Assembly (NCBI GenBank): GCA_938046755.1
Contig: CALIXC010000259.1
Span: forward strand, 1 to 18,208
Length of the DNA: 18,208 nt
Direction of reading: 5' to 3'
Origin: an uncultured Lautropia sp.
GTDB taxonomy: Bacteria; Pseudomonadota; Gammaproteobacteria; Burkholderiales; Burkholderiaceae_E
This document shows positions 7,976-15,001 of the stretch, piece by piece. Position 1 is the first letter of the stretch; every line of letters begins with the position of its first letter. The translations under genes and the position numbers were made by a program. Under the pieces are notes generated by a model. The model was not told the origin of the DNA. It saw only the letters and a list, made by a program, of their open reading frames with translations, and ran no database searches.

Positions 7976-8859
7976 ACAATCACGGCCTTGCCGTAGCCTT
8001 CCAGGATGCTGCGGACGCGCTGCACGGTTTCCTTGGACGGGGGATGCACGCCCTTGAGCTTGTAGTCGTCGCCGCACAGGGCCCACTTGTGTGCGCCCAG
8101 CTCGTGGTAGGGCAGGATCTCGACCGTATCCACGTTGTCCATGGGCGCGATGAAGCGGCCCAGCAGATGGGCTGAACGATCGTCGTCGGTATAGCCCGGC
8201 ACGACCACATAGCGCACGCGTGTCTTCTGCTTGCGCCTGGCCAGGTGCTGGGCAAAGGCCAGCGTGCGCGTGTTGGGAATGCCCACCAGCACGCGGTGGA
8301 TGTCCGGATCGATCTGCTTGAGATCCAGCATTACCAGGTCGGTGTGGTCCAGCAGCGTCTCCAGCACTTCGTCGTAGTGCAGCGCATAGCCGTTGGTGTC
8401 CAGACAGGTATGGATGCCGTTCTGGTGACAGGCCACGAACCAGTCCCGCACGAACTCGTACTGCAGCAGCGGCTCACCGCCGGTGGCCGTCACGCCGCCT
8501 CCCGTGGCCTTCAGGTAATGACGATAGGACATCACCTGCGTCATCACCTCGGGCACCGTCATCTCGCGGGCCTTGTCGCTCTGCAGGTCCCAGGTGTCGC
8601 GGTTGTGACAGTACAGGCAGCGCATCAGGCAGCCCTGCAGGAACAGCACATAGCGAAGCCCGGGGCCATCGACGGTACCGCAGGACTCGATGGAATGGAC
8701 GAGCCCGGTTCCGTGGTAGCCCCGGTGCAGGTGCGGATGCTTCGGCGCGTGGGCAGCCGCTTCAAGATCCACCTGCGGCACCAGGGGCACCACAGGCAGA
8801 GGCGCCGCCCGCCCGGAGGGGGCGGCCGTGCCCGAAGGCACGTCTGCCGGTATCGTCAC
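7972..8859 (-). CDS. pflA: Pyruvate formate-lyase activating enzyme (radical SAM)
   Basis: Radical-SAM activase that creates the glycyl radical on PflB, using a [4Fe-4S] cluster and S-adenosylmethionine. The 295-aa frame starts at GTG 8859, with GAGG about 6 nt upstream, 7 nt after the pflB stop. The cluster motif CLMRCLYC gives C77, C81 and C84 (CX3CX2C). Next come TGGGVTATGGEPLLQ and DTNGYALHYDEV, then LVMLDLKQID, all typical of PflA. The first 50 residues are a Pro/Ala-rich extension absent from the 246-aa E. coli enzyme. The conserved part begins at GTGLVHSIESCGTVDGPG. The C-terminus YGKAVIV has the expected length even though its stop lies in the adjacent repeat element. It is downstream of pflB in the same operon. 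Confidence 0.95.
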   Translation of the reverse strand: MTIPADVPSGTAAPSGRAAPLPVVPLVPQVDLEAAAHAPKHPHLHRGYHGTGLVHSIESCGTVDGPGLRYVLFLQGCLMRCLYCHNRDTWDLQSDKAREMTVPEVMTQVMSYRHYLKATGGGVTATGGEPLLQYEFVRDWFVACHQNGIHTCLDTNGYALHYDEVLETLLDHTDLVMLDLKQIDPDIHRVLVGIPNTRTLAFAQHLARRKQKTRVRYVVVPGYTDDDRSAHLLGRFIAPMDNVDTVEILPYHELGAHKWALCGDDYKLKGVHPPSKETVQRVRSILEGYGKAVIV

Positions 8860-8866
8860 GCGGTCC

Positions 8867-11149
8867 TCACATCGAGGCCGTGAAGGTGCGCGTGACCACG
8901 TCCTGCTGCTGCTCGCGGGTCAGCGAGTTGAAGCGCACCGCATAGCCCGAGACACGAATGGTGAGCTGCGGGTATTTCTCGGGATGCTCCATGGCGTCCA
9001 GCAGGGTCTCGCGGTTGAGCACGTTGACGTTCAGGTGCTGACCACCCTCCACGCCGTCCTCGTGATGGAAGTAGCCATCCATCATGCCCGACAGGTTGCG
9101 CTCACGCGAGCCCTCATCCTTGCCCAGCGCGCCCGGCACGATGGAGAAAGTGTAGGAGATACCGTCCTTGGCAAAGGCAAAGGGCAGCTTGGCCACCGAG
9201 CACAGCGAGGCCACGGCGCCGCAGACATCACGGCCGTGCATCGGGTTGGCACCCGGACCGAACGGCGCACCGGCGCGGCGGCCGTCCGGCGTGTTGCCGG
9301 TCTTCTTGCCGTAGACCACGTTGGAGGTGATGGTGAGCACCGACTGGGTGGGCATGGCATCGCGATACATCGGATGCGAGGCCACCTTGGTCATGAAGCG
9401 GCGCACCAGGTCGCAGGCGATGTCGTCGACACGGTCGTCGTTATTGCCGAACTGCGGGTATTCGCCCTCGATCTGGAAGTCGACGGCAATGCCCTGCTCG
9501 TTGCGGATGGGACGGACCTTGGCGTACTTGATGGCCGACAGCGAATCTGCCGCCACCGACAGGCCCGCCACGCCGCAGGCCATCGTCCGTTTCACGTCAC
9601 GATCATGCAGCGCCATGAGCGCAGCCTCGTACGAGTACTTGTCGTGCATGTAATGGATGATGTTGAGCGCCGTGACGTACTGGGTGGCCAGCCAGTCCAT
9701 GAAGCTGTCCATCCGTGCCATGACGGTATCGTAGTCCAGCACTTCGCCGGCAATCGGCTCGGTCTTAGGACCGACCTGCATGCCGCTGGCCTCGTCCACG
9801 CCACCGTTGATGGCGTACAGCAGCGTCTTGGCCAGGTTGGCACGGGCGCCGAAGAACTGCATCTGCTTGCCGACGACCATCGGGCTGACGCAGCAGGCGA
9901 TGGCATAGTCGTCGCTGTTGAAGTCCGGGCGCATCAGGTCGTCGTTCTCGTACTGGATGGACGAGGTGTCGATGGAGACCTTGGCGCAGAAGTGCTTGAA
10001 TGCCTCGGGCAGCTGCTCGGACCACAGCACCGTGATGTTGGGCTCCGGCGACGGGCCCATGTTGTAGAGCGTATGCAGGAAGCGGAAGCAGTTCTTCGTG
10101 ACCAGCGTGCGGCCGTCCAGACCCATGCCGCCGATCGATTCGGTGGCCCAGATCGGGTCGCCCGAGAAGAGCTGGTCGTATTCCGGCGTGCGCAGGAAGC
10201 GCACCATCCGCAGCTTCATGACCAGGTGGTCGATGAGTTCCTGCGCTTCCACTTCGGTCAGCGTGCCATTGTGTAGGTCACGCTCGATGTAGATGTCCAG
10301 GAAGGTGGCTACCCGGCCGAACGACATGGCCGCACCGTTCTGCGACTTCACGGCAGCCAGGTAGGCGAAGTAGGTCCATTGCACGGCCTCGCGGGCATTG
10401 CGAGCCGGGCCGGAGATGTCGAAACCGTAGCTGGCGGCCATTTCCTTCATCTGGCCCAGCGCCTTGTGCTGCTCGTTGATCTCCTCGCGCCGGCGGATGG
10501 TCTCTTCCAGTTTATGCCCGGCTTCCAGATCGGCCTGCAGCGAGTTGAACTGCTCGACCTTGTCTTCCATCAGGCGGTCGATGCCGTAGAGCGCCACCCG
10601 ACGGTAGTCGCCGATGATGCGGCCCCGACCGTAAGCGTCGGGCAACCCGGTCAGCACGCCGGACTTGCGGCAGCGACGGATATCGGGCGTGTACACGTCG
10701 AAGACGCCCTGGTTGTGGGTCTTGCGGTACTTGGTGAAGGTCTCGACCACCGTCTCGGACAGCGGGGTCTCATAGATGCGGCACGAATCCTGCACCATCT
10801 TCAGGCCGCCGAAGGGCATGATGGCCCGCTTGAGGGGCTCGTCGGTCTGCAGACCCACCACCTTTTCCAGCGCTCGGTCAATGTAACCGGGCGCATGGCT
10901 GGTGATGCTGGAGACCGTCTGGGCATCGATTTTGTAGGGGGCGTGGGTCTTGTTCTCGACCTTAATGCCCTCCATCACCTCGCCCCACAGCCGCGTGGTG
11001 GCCTCGGTGGCAGGCGCCAGGAAACTGCCATCCCCGGTGTAGGGGGTGTAGTTGCACTGGATGAAGTCACGAACGTCGATCGTCTCTTCCCAGGGACCGG
11101 CCTTGAAATCGGCCCAGGCTTCGGGGTGTGCATTTTTGGGGGCCAGCAT
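8867..11149 (-). CDS. pflB: Formate C-acetyltransferase (pyruvate formate-lyase)
   Basis: Glycyl-radical enzyme that converts pyruvate and CoA to acetyl-CoA and formate under anaerobic conditions. The 760-aa length equals the E. coli enzyme. The catalytic cysteine pair is C419/C420 in DYAIACCVSPM. The radical-bearing glycine is G735 in RVSGYAVRFNSL, followed by the family's EQQQDVVTRTFTASM ending. Other signatures are GRRAGAPFGPGANPMHGRD and KLPFAFAKDGISYTFSIVPG. The ATG at 11149 has AGGAG 6 nt upstream. pflA follows 7 nt downstream, so the activase is co-transcribed. Similarity to enterobacterial PflB is very close for a betaproteobacterium, where PFL is not universal, so horizontal acquisition is plausible but unproven. 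Confidence 0.97.
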   Translation of the reverse strand: MLAPKNAHPEAWADFKAGPWEETIDVRDFIQCNYTPYTGDGSFLAPATEATTRLWGEVMEGIKVENKTHAPYKIDAQTVSSITSHAPGYIDRALEKVVGLQTDEPLKRAIMPFGGLKMVQDSCRIYETPLSETVVETFTKYRKTHNQGVFDVYTPDIRRCRKSGVLTGLPDAYGRGRIIGDYRRVALYGIDRLMEDKVEQFNSLQADLEAGHKLEETIRRREEINEQHKALGQMKEMAASYGFDISGPARNAREAVQWTYFAYLAAVKSQNGAAMSFGRVATFLDIYIERDLHNGTLTEVEAQELIDHLVMKLRMVRFLRTPEYDQLFSGDPIWATESIGGMGLDGRTLVTKNCFRFLHTLYNMGPSPEPNITVLWSEQLPEAFKHFCAKVSIDTSSIQYENDDLMRPDFNSDDYAIACCVSPMVVGKQMQFFGARANLAKTLLYAINGGVDEASGMQVGPKTEPIAGEVLDYDTVMARMDSFMDWLATQYVTALNIIHYMHDKYSYEAALMALHDRDVKRTMACGVAGLSVAADSLSAIKYAKVRPIRNEQGIAVDFQIEGEYPQFGNNDDRVDDIACDLVRRFMTKVASHPMYRDAMPTQSVLTITSNVVYGKKTGNTPDGRRAGAPFGPGANPMHGRDVCGAVASLCSVAKLPFAFAKDGISYTFSIVPGALGKDEGSRERNLSGMMDGYFHHEDGVEGGQHLNVNVLNRETLLDAMEHPEKYPQLTIRVSGYAVRFNSLTREQQQDVVTRTFTASM

Positions 11150-11449
11150 ATCGAACTCCTGTTTCCGTGTTCTATGAACCGATCTTTGAATTCTTGTTAT
11201 ATGAACAGCATAGCACTTATGCGATTACATGAATTGTTTATCGGTTTCATGACGTGGGATATTGAGCACTCATTACCCCAGAAAACGACACCCATCACCC
11301 CGGAAAATGCAAACGGACCCATCAGGGCCCGTTCGTCGGAAACGGCCCGCCAAGGAGCCGTCATGCCATCTGGCGGCCTCCCCCCCCCGGGCGCCGCCCC
11401 TTCCTGCCGGGATCACATCCATGCCAGGCCGGATGCCCCCGGGAAAGGA
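11150..11449. promoter_or_regulatory. Intergenic region between the GDPD gene and pflB
   Basis: Read on the minus strand, this 300-nt spacer first carries a terminator for the phosphodiesterase gene (separate entry), then an AT-rich segment (about 11160-11280) before pflB that must hold its promoter. Possible -10 elements on the minus strand are TATAAC and TATGCT, but no convincing -35 was paired with them. I looked for an FNR/ANR site (TTGAT-N4-ATCAA) and found none that matches well. A run of nine C lies at 11380-11388 and is slippage-prone but non-coding. Confidence 0.4.
11304..11333 (-). terminator. Rho-independent terminator after the GDPD gene
   Basis: On the minus strand AACGGGCCC, a TGAT loop and GGGTCCGTT form a 9-bp stem with one G-U pair (plus-strand arms 11325-11333 and 11312-11320). 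The tail TGCATTTT follows. The hairpin lies about 117 nt past the phosphodiesterase stop and just ahead of the AT-rich pflB promoter region, which is the expected place. Confidence 0.55.
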
Positions 11450-12820
11450 TCACTCATCACGCGCCTGACGCGCCACGTCCGGGAAGTCGCTGAACAGGCC
11501 ATCCACCCCCAGCTGATAGAAGCGCCGATACTCGGCCTTCGGATCACCCTGGTAGTCGGACAGCAGCCGGCGCGGCTCGCTGCGGAAGGTGTACGGATGC
11601 ACGAAGAGACCGGCCGCGTGGGCATCCTTCACCACCTGGGTGGGCGCCAGCGCCACCCGGTCGCGTTCGTCGATCACCCCGTCGTGGTTAAGGTCCACCG
11701 GTTTGCCATCGGGCCCGATTGTGAGCCGCGACGGAATGAGGTAGGCCTTCCACGGGCCGATGCCGTCCGCATAGGTGCGGATCTCAGCCAGACCCTGCGG
11801 CGTGAGCAGATCCTGATAGGTGCGGCGATCCTTGGCCAGGGTGAAGTCGTAGGGCTGACCCAGCGGCAACGACTGGTCCACCGAACCGTCCGGGTTCTGA
11901 CCGGAGCCGTCAATGAGCTGCACCAGCCGCACCTGGGTGCGCGGGCGAAGCGCCCTCAGGTTGCCCACCTCGAAAGACTGGATGATGACCGGGGAGTCCT
12001 TTTTCGTGTAACCGTAACGGGCAAGCGCAGCCAGCAGCTTGTCCTCGATGGGCAGGCCCAGGGCGCGATGGTAGGTGCTGTGCTTGATCTCGGGATAGAC
12101 ACCGATGGCGCGCCCAGTGCGCCGGCTCTGCTCGCGGGCCAGCTTCAGCACTTCCTCGAAGGTGGGCACCTTGTACTTGCCATTGTGGCTCTGATCCCGC
12201 TCCTCCAGGGGCTGAACGGCACGCAGCGTGCGCAGTTCGGCCAGCGTGAAGTCGCTGACGAACCAGCCCTCTTCCTCGACGCCATCGACCGTGCGCTTGC
12301 GCTTGCGGCGAGCGAACTCGGGATGGTCCTTCACGTTGGTGGTGGCCGTGATGTTGGGCTCATGCCGCACCACCAGCACGCCATCCTTGGTGGAGACCAG
12401 GTCCGGTTCGATGAAGTCGGCCCCGCTGTCGATGGCCCGCTGATAGCCCGCCAGCGTGTGGTCCGGCAGGTAACCGGCCGCACCGCGGTGCCCCAGCACC
12501 AGAGGCTTCTGCCCGTTCAGCGTGGGATAGCGCCCGGCAGTTGCCGAAGCGCCCGCAGCACCGGTCAGCGCACCGGCGCTGGCCACTGCCACGCCTGCCT
12601 GGGCTGCACCGTCTTCGGTGGCCCCTTGCGCCGATTCAGCCGCAGCCTGGACGGTGGTCGGCGTTCCCGACGCCATGGCCATGGCCTGGGTCTGGCCGGC
12701 ACCGGTACGTGCGGCCTGGTCGTCCATCTGATAGCCACTGCTGCTGGCACAACCGGCCAGCGCCAGCACGGAGGCTACCGAAATCGCCACGACCCGTGGC
12801 CGAAGAACGCGTGAATTCAT
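11450..12820 (-). CDS. glpQ: Glycerophosphodiester phosphodiesterase, lipoprotein, with EF-hand-like loop
   Basis: Hydrolyses glycerophosphodiesters such as glycerophosphocholine to glycerol-3-phosphate and an alcohol. The chosen ATG at 12820 gives 456 aa beginning MNSRVLRPRVVAI and a lipobox LAGC with C24, preceded by GGGAG about 9 nt upstream. Longer upstream starts would bury this signal. Residues 25-97 are an Ala/Gly/Gln-rich linker. The catalytic domain starts VLGHRGAAGYLPDHT (H111, R112), then E138, D140 in DFIEPDLV and H153 in VVRHEPNI, all typical of GlpQ. Residues 376-387 read DLNHDGVIDERD, a DxNxDGxIxxxD calcium-loop pattern inside the barrel. It is anchored to an envelope membrane, probably the outer one. 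It lies 124 nt after the carbonic anhydrase gene on the same strand. Confidence 0.92.
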   Translation of the reverse strand: MNSRVLRPRVVAISVASVLALAGCASSSGYQMDDQAARTGAGQTQAMAMASGTPTTVQAAAESAQGATEDGAAQAGVAVASAGALTGAAGASATAGRYPTLNGQKPLVLGHRGAAGYLPDHTLAGYQRAIDSGADFIEPDLVSTKDGVLVVRHEPNITATTNVKDHPEFARRKRKRTVDGVEEEGWFVSDFTLAELRTLRAVQPLEERDQSHNGKYKVPTFEEVLKLAREQSRRTGRAIGVYPEIKHSTYHRALGLPIEDKLLAALARYGYTKKDSPVIIQSFEVGNLRALRPRTQVRLVQLIDGSGQNPDGSVDQSLPLGQPYDFTLAKDRRTYQDLLTPQGLAEIRTYADGIGPWKAYLIPSRLTIGPDGKPVDLNHDGVIDERDRVALAPTQVVKDAHAAGLFVHPYTFRSEPRRLLSDYQGDPKAEYRRFYQLGVDGLFSDFPDVARQARDE

Positions 12821-12908
12821 GACTGTTTGCTCCCGGATGAAAAACAGAAGCATTTTATCGAAACCCGACTTTTGAGGCCGTCCAATCCCCAGGACGGCTC
12901 CAAAGCAA

Positions 12909-12926
12909 GCCGGTCCGAAGACCGGC
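12909..12926 (-). terminator. Hairpin with UUCG tetraloop after the carbonic anhydrase gene
   Basis: On the minus strand GCCGGTC-TTCG-GACCGGC forms a perfect 7-bp stem with a UUCG tetraloop, 19 nt past the carbonic anhydrase stop. TTGCTTT follows, a weak U-tract. It probably ends or attenuates the upstream transcript before the phosphodiesterase gene. Confidence 0.5.
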
Positions 12927-12944
12927 CCGAAGCCGCGTCCGGCT

Positions 12945-13787
12945 TCAGCGGTCCTCGTCAACCAGAATCCGGGCATTGAGCGGCTGCACCGGCCGGTTGT
13001 TCGGGCCACCCATCAGCCGGCCCAGTGCCTCGATCTGGGCCTTGCTGGCCGTGACCGGCCTGGAGAACACCACCCAGGTCACGCCTTCGCTGCATGGGGG
13101 CGTGGTGAGCGATCCGTTGAGCCGGAAATACGACAGCTTCTTGGGCAGCAAGGGACGGATATCCAGCGGCTCGGCCAGTTTGCGGGTCTGTCCCTTGGAC
13201 AGCGACTCGGCGACCAGTGGCGCCAGTGCCGGGTTCTCTTCCCCTTCCTGGAACACCACGGCCAGCACCGCCAGCGCACCATCTTCGGCGCCATGCACCA
13301 GGTGCAGCTCCAGCGGGAAATGCCGTCCCTTGAAGGTGTGTTCGCTGGGATCGTGGAAATGGAACTGCTTCAGCGTGAAAGTGCGGCTGCCGATCTGTAC
13401 GGGCGGCTGGCTGCCCTCAGGCTTCGCCTGGAGGGTGTGGCCGTTGTTGACCAGCTCGTAGTGCATCGGCTGATAGTCGACCTGCACCGAGTCCTTGTTC
13501 GACCGGATGGCGTCATCCTGATTCAGGTCCACGGGCGACTGGTTGCGCCCCAGCGAACATTGGGAATAGTCTGTGCTCAGTTCGCCCCAGTAGGCCGGGC
13601 CTTCGCTGCCCCCATAGGACCAGTGCGCCGGCTTTCCAGCCGGTTTCGAATCGGACGATGCGGCCGGAACCTGTCCCGGTGATGCTCCAGCCGCATCCGC
13701 CGCGGGCTGAGCCGTCTCTGCCATGGCGACAGAAGACAGGAACAGTCCCGACAACAGCAGAGGTACCAACAGTTGCTTGATGTGCAT
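12945..13787 (-). CDS. Alpha-carbonic anhydrase, periplasmic, catalytic residues intact
   Basis: Zinc enzyme interconverting CO2 and bicarbonate in the periplasm. The start at ATG 13787 is chosen because AGGAAGG lies 5 nt upstream; an in-frame GTG ten codons earlier lacks this. The product is 280 aa with a signal peptide cut after SSVAMA (residue 23), then an Ala/Pro/Ser linker to about residue 52. The alpha-CA domain begins HWSYGG and has SPVDL, the proton-shuttle H117 in NNGHTLQ, zinc ligands H143 and H145 in QFHFH and H162 in LELHLVH, and the SLTTPPCSEGVTWVV signature with the active-site threonine. C77 and C232 should form the disulfide usual in bacterial alpha-CAs. It is the second of two tandem paralogues, 280 nt downstream of the other. 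Confidence 0.95.
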   Translation of the reverse strand: MHIKQLLVPLLLSGLFLSSVAMAETAQPAADAAGASPGQVPAASSDSKPAGKPAHWSYGGSEGPAYWGELSTDYSQCSLGRNQSPVDLNQDDAIRSNKDSVQVDYQPMHYELVNNGHTLQAKPEGSQPPVQIGSRTFTLKQFHFHDPSEHTFKGRHFPLELHLVHGAEDGALAVLAVVFQEGEENPALAPLVAESLSKGQTRKLAEPLDIRPLLPKKLSYFRLNGSLTTPPCSEGVTWVVFSRPVTASKAQIEALGRLMGGPNNRPVQPLNARILVDEDR

Positions 13788-14067
13788 GATTGCCTTCCTC
13801 ATTGGGATGTGAATCACTTGCCACCGGATTCATGCCATTCGGTTCCGGGCAGATTCCGTTCGGGCAATCAGCACTTTACATGATATAACCTATGTTGACG
13901 AATGTTTCGGGCATGTTGTTCACTGCTCGGGAAGTTACATCCCTGATGAACGAGGTTCCGCCCCCGCGCGAACCATACCCCCGCCCGGAAACCATGGCAC
14001 AAGCGGGCACGGCCGGGGTCGGCCCGTGGCCTGATACAGGGCGAGAAACGCTGCGGCGGCTGCCGAC
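13788..14067. promoter_or_regulatory. Spacer between the two carbonic anhydrase paralogues
   Basis: This 280-nt gap on the minus strand holds GC-rich imperfect hairpins near the end of the upstream gene (about 14008-14030) and an AT-rich island at about 13874-13908. The island contains TATATC and TAAAGT on the minus strand and is the best candidate for a separate promoter of the downstream paralogue. No clear -35 partner was found. The length suggests the two genes need not be co-transcribed. Confidence 0.35.
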
Positions 14068-14883
14068 TCAGCGCGTCTCTTCCACCATCAGGCGCCGATG
14101 GGCGGGCTGCACGGGGCGATTGTTGGGCTGTCCGATCAGTCGGGTCATCGCCTCGATCTGCACGCGGGTGGCCTGCACGGGCTGGGTGAAGACGACCCAG
14201 TTGACCCCCTCGGTGCAGGGCGGCGTGGTGAGCGAGCCGTTCAGCCGCAGGTGCGGCAGCCGACGGGGCAGCAGCACCCGGGTGCCCAGGGGCTTGTCCA
14301 GCACGCGCCGCTGCCCTTCGGCCAGCGGCTGGCGCGTGAGCGCGGCCAGCGACGGATTGGCGTGCCCCGGGCTGAACACCGTGGCCAGCACCGCCAGGGC
14401 GCCATCGTCGGCCTGGTACACCAGCTGTGCTTCCAGCGGGTAGTGCCGCCCCCGGAAGGTGTGCTCACTGGGCGCCCGGAAGACGATGTGCTTCAACGTG
14501 TAGTCATGCCGATCGATCCGGATCGGATGCTGGGCTTCGAGCGGCACGGCGCGGATGCCGCGCCCGTCGTTGAAGATCTCGTAGCGGATGGGGTGAAAGG
14601 CCACACGCACGGTGCTGCGGCGCGAGCGCGTGGTGGCCTTGCCCAGATCCACCGGCGACTGGACCCGGCCACGGGCGCACTTGCTGTAGGACGGATGCAG
14701 CTCGCCCCAGTGGGCCGGGCCGTCATCGCCCTGATAGGACCAGGCGGCCGGCCACTTGCCCTCCAGGGCCATGGCGGTGACATCCGAAACCGTGGCGGTA
14801 TCAGAGGCAGCCTGTGCGGGCACGCCCGCAGACAGGATCAGGCCGTACAGCAGCAGGGAGATCGACAGGCGCGTGAAAGCCAT
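14068..14883 (-). CDS. Secreted carbonic-anhydrase-related protein lacking all zinc ligands
   Basis: A 271-aa paralogue of the neighbouring alpha-carbonic anhydrase. GGAGG lies 5 nt before ATG 14883, and a signal peptide ends near VPAQA (residue 25). The fold signatures are kept: AAWSYQGDDGPAHWGEL, SPVDL, APSEHTFRGRHYPLE, SLTTPPCTEGVNWVVF and PNNRPVQP, plus the cysteine pair C69/C223. The catalytic site is not kept. Where the neighbour has QFHFH, this protein has HIVFR, so the ligands become V134 and R136. Where it has LELHLVH, this one has LEAQLVY, so the third ligand becomes Q153. The proton-shuttle histidine is R108. It should bind no catalytic zinc and have no CO2 hydratase activity. The reading frame is undamaged, which argues for a retained pseudoenzyme and not a decaying gene. 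Its role is unknown. Confidence 0.9.
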   Translation of the reverse strand: MAFTRLSISLLLYGLILSAGVPAQAASDTATVSDVTAMALEGKWPAAWSYQGDDGPAHWGELHPSYSKCARGRVQSPVDLGKATTRSRRSTVRVAFHPIRYEIFNDGRGIRAVPLEAQHPIRIDRHDYTLKHIVFRAPSEHTFRGRHYPLEAQLVYQADDGALAVLATVFSPGHANPSLAALTRQPLAEGQRRVLDKPLGTRVLLPRRLPHLRLNGSLTTPPCTEGVNWVVFTQPVQATRVQIEAMTRLIGQPNNRPVQPAHRRLMVEETR

Positions 14884-14957
14884 GAGTGCCTCCGGTTGGA
14901 TTTCACCCCACTGTACACGGTTCCCCCCGCCCTGCCGAGGGTATGCCCGATGAACGT

Positions 14958-14995
14958 GCGGCGCCGTGGTTTCGCTGCCAATGCCGCGGCGCCGC
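14958..14995. repeat. GC-rich inverted repeat between pilU and the carbonic-anhydrase-related gene
   Basis: GCGGCGCCG (14958-14966) and CGGCGCCGC (14987-14995) are a 9-bp inverted repeat around a 20-nt spacer, starting 7 nt past the pilU stop on the minus strand. It could end or stabilise the pilU mRNA. No T-run follows. Each arm is itself nearly palindromic, so other pairings are possible. Confidence 0.4.
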
Positions 14996-15001
14996 TTGGG
15001 C

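Noticed and set aside
8828..10276. Long plus-strand open frames opposite pflBA
   Set aside because: They are antisense shadows of pflB and pflA, caused by strong third-position GC bias, with His/Arg/Val-rich unnatural composition.
11161..11280. FNR/ANR binding site upstream of pflB
   Set aside because: PFL genes are often FNR-controlled, so I looked for TTGAT-N4-ATCAA. The best candidates match only about half the consensus.
11380..11388. Run of nine C as a phase-variation tract
   Set aside because: It lies between a stop codon and a terminator, outside any coding region or promoter, so slippage there has no obvious effect.
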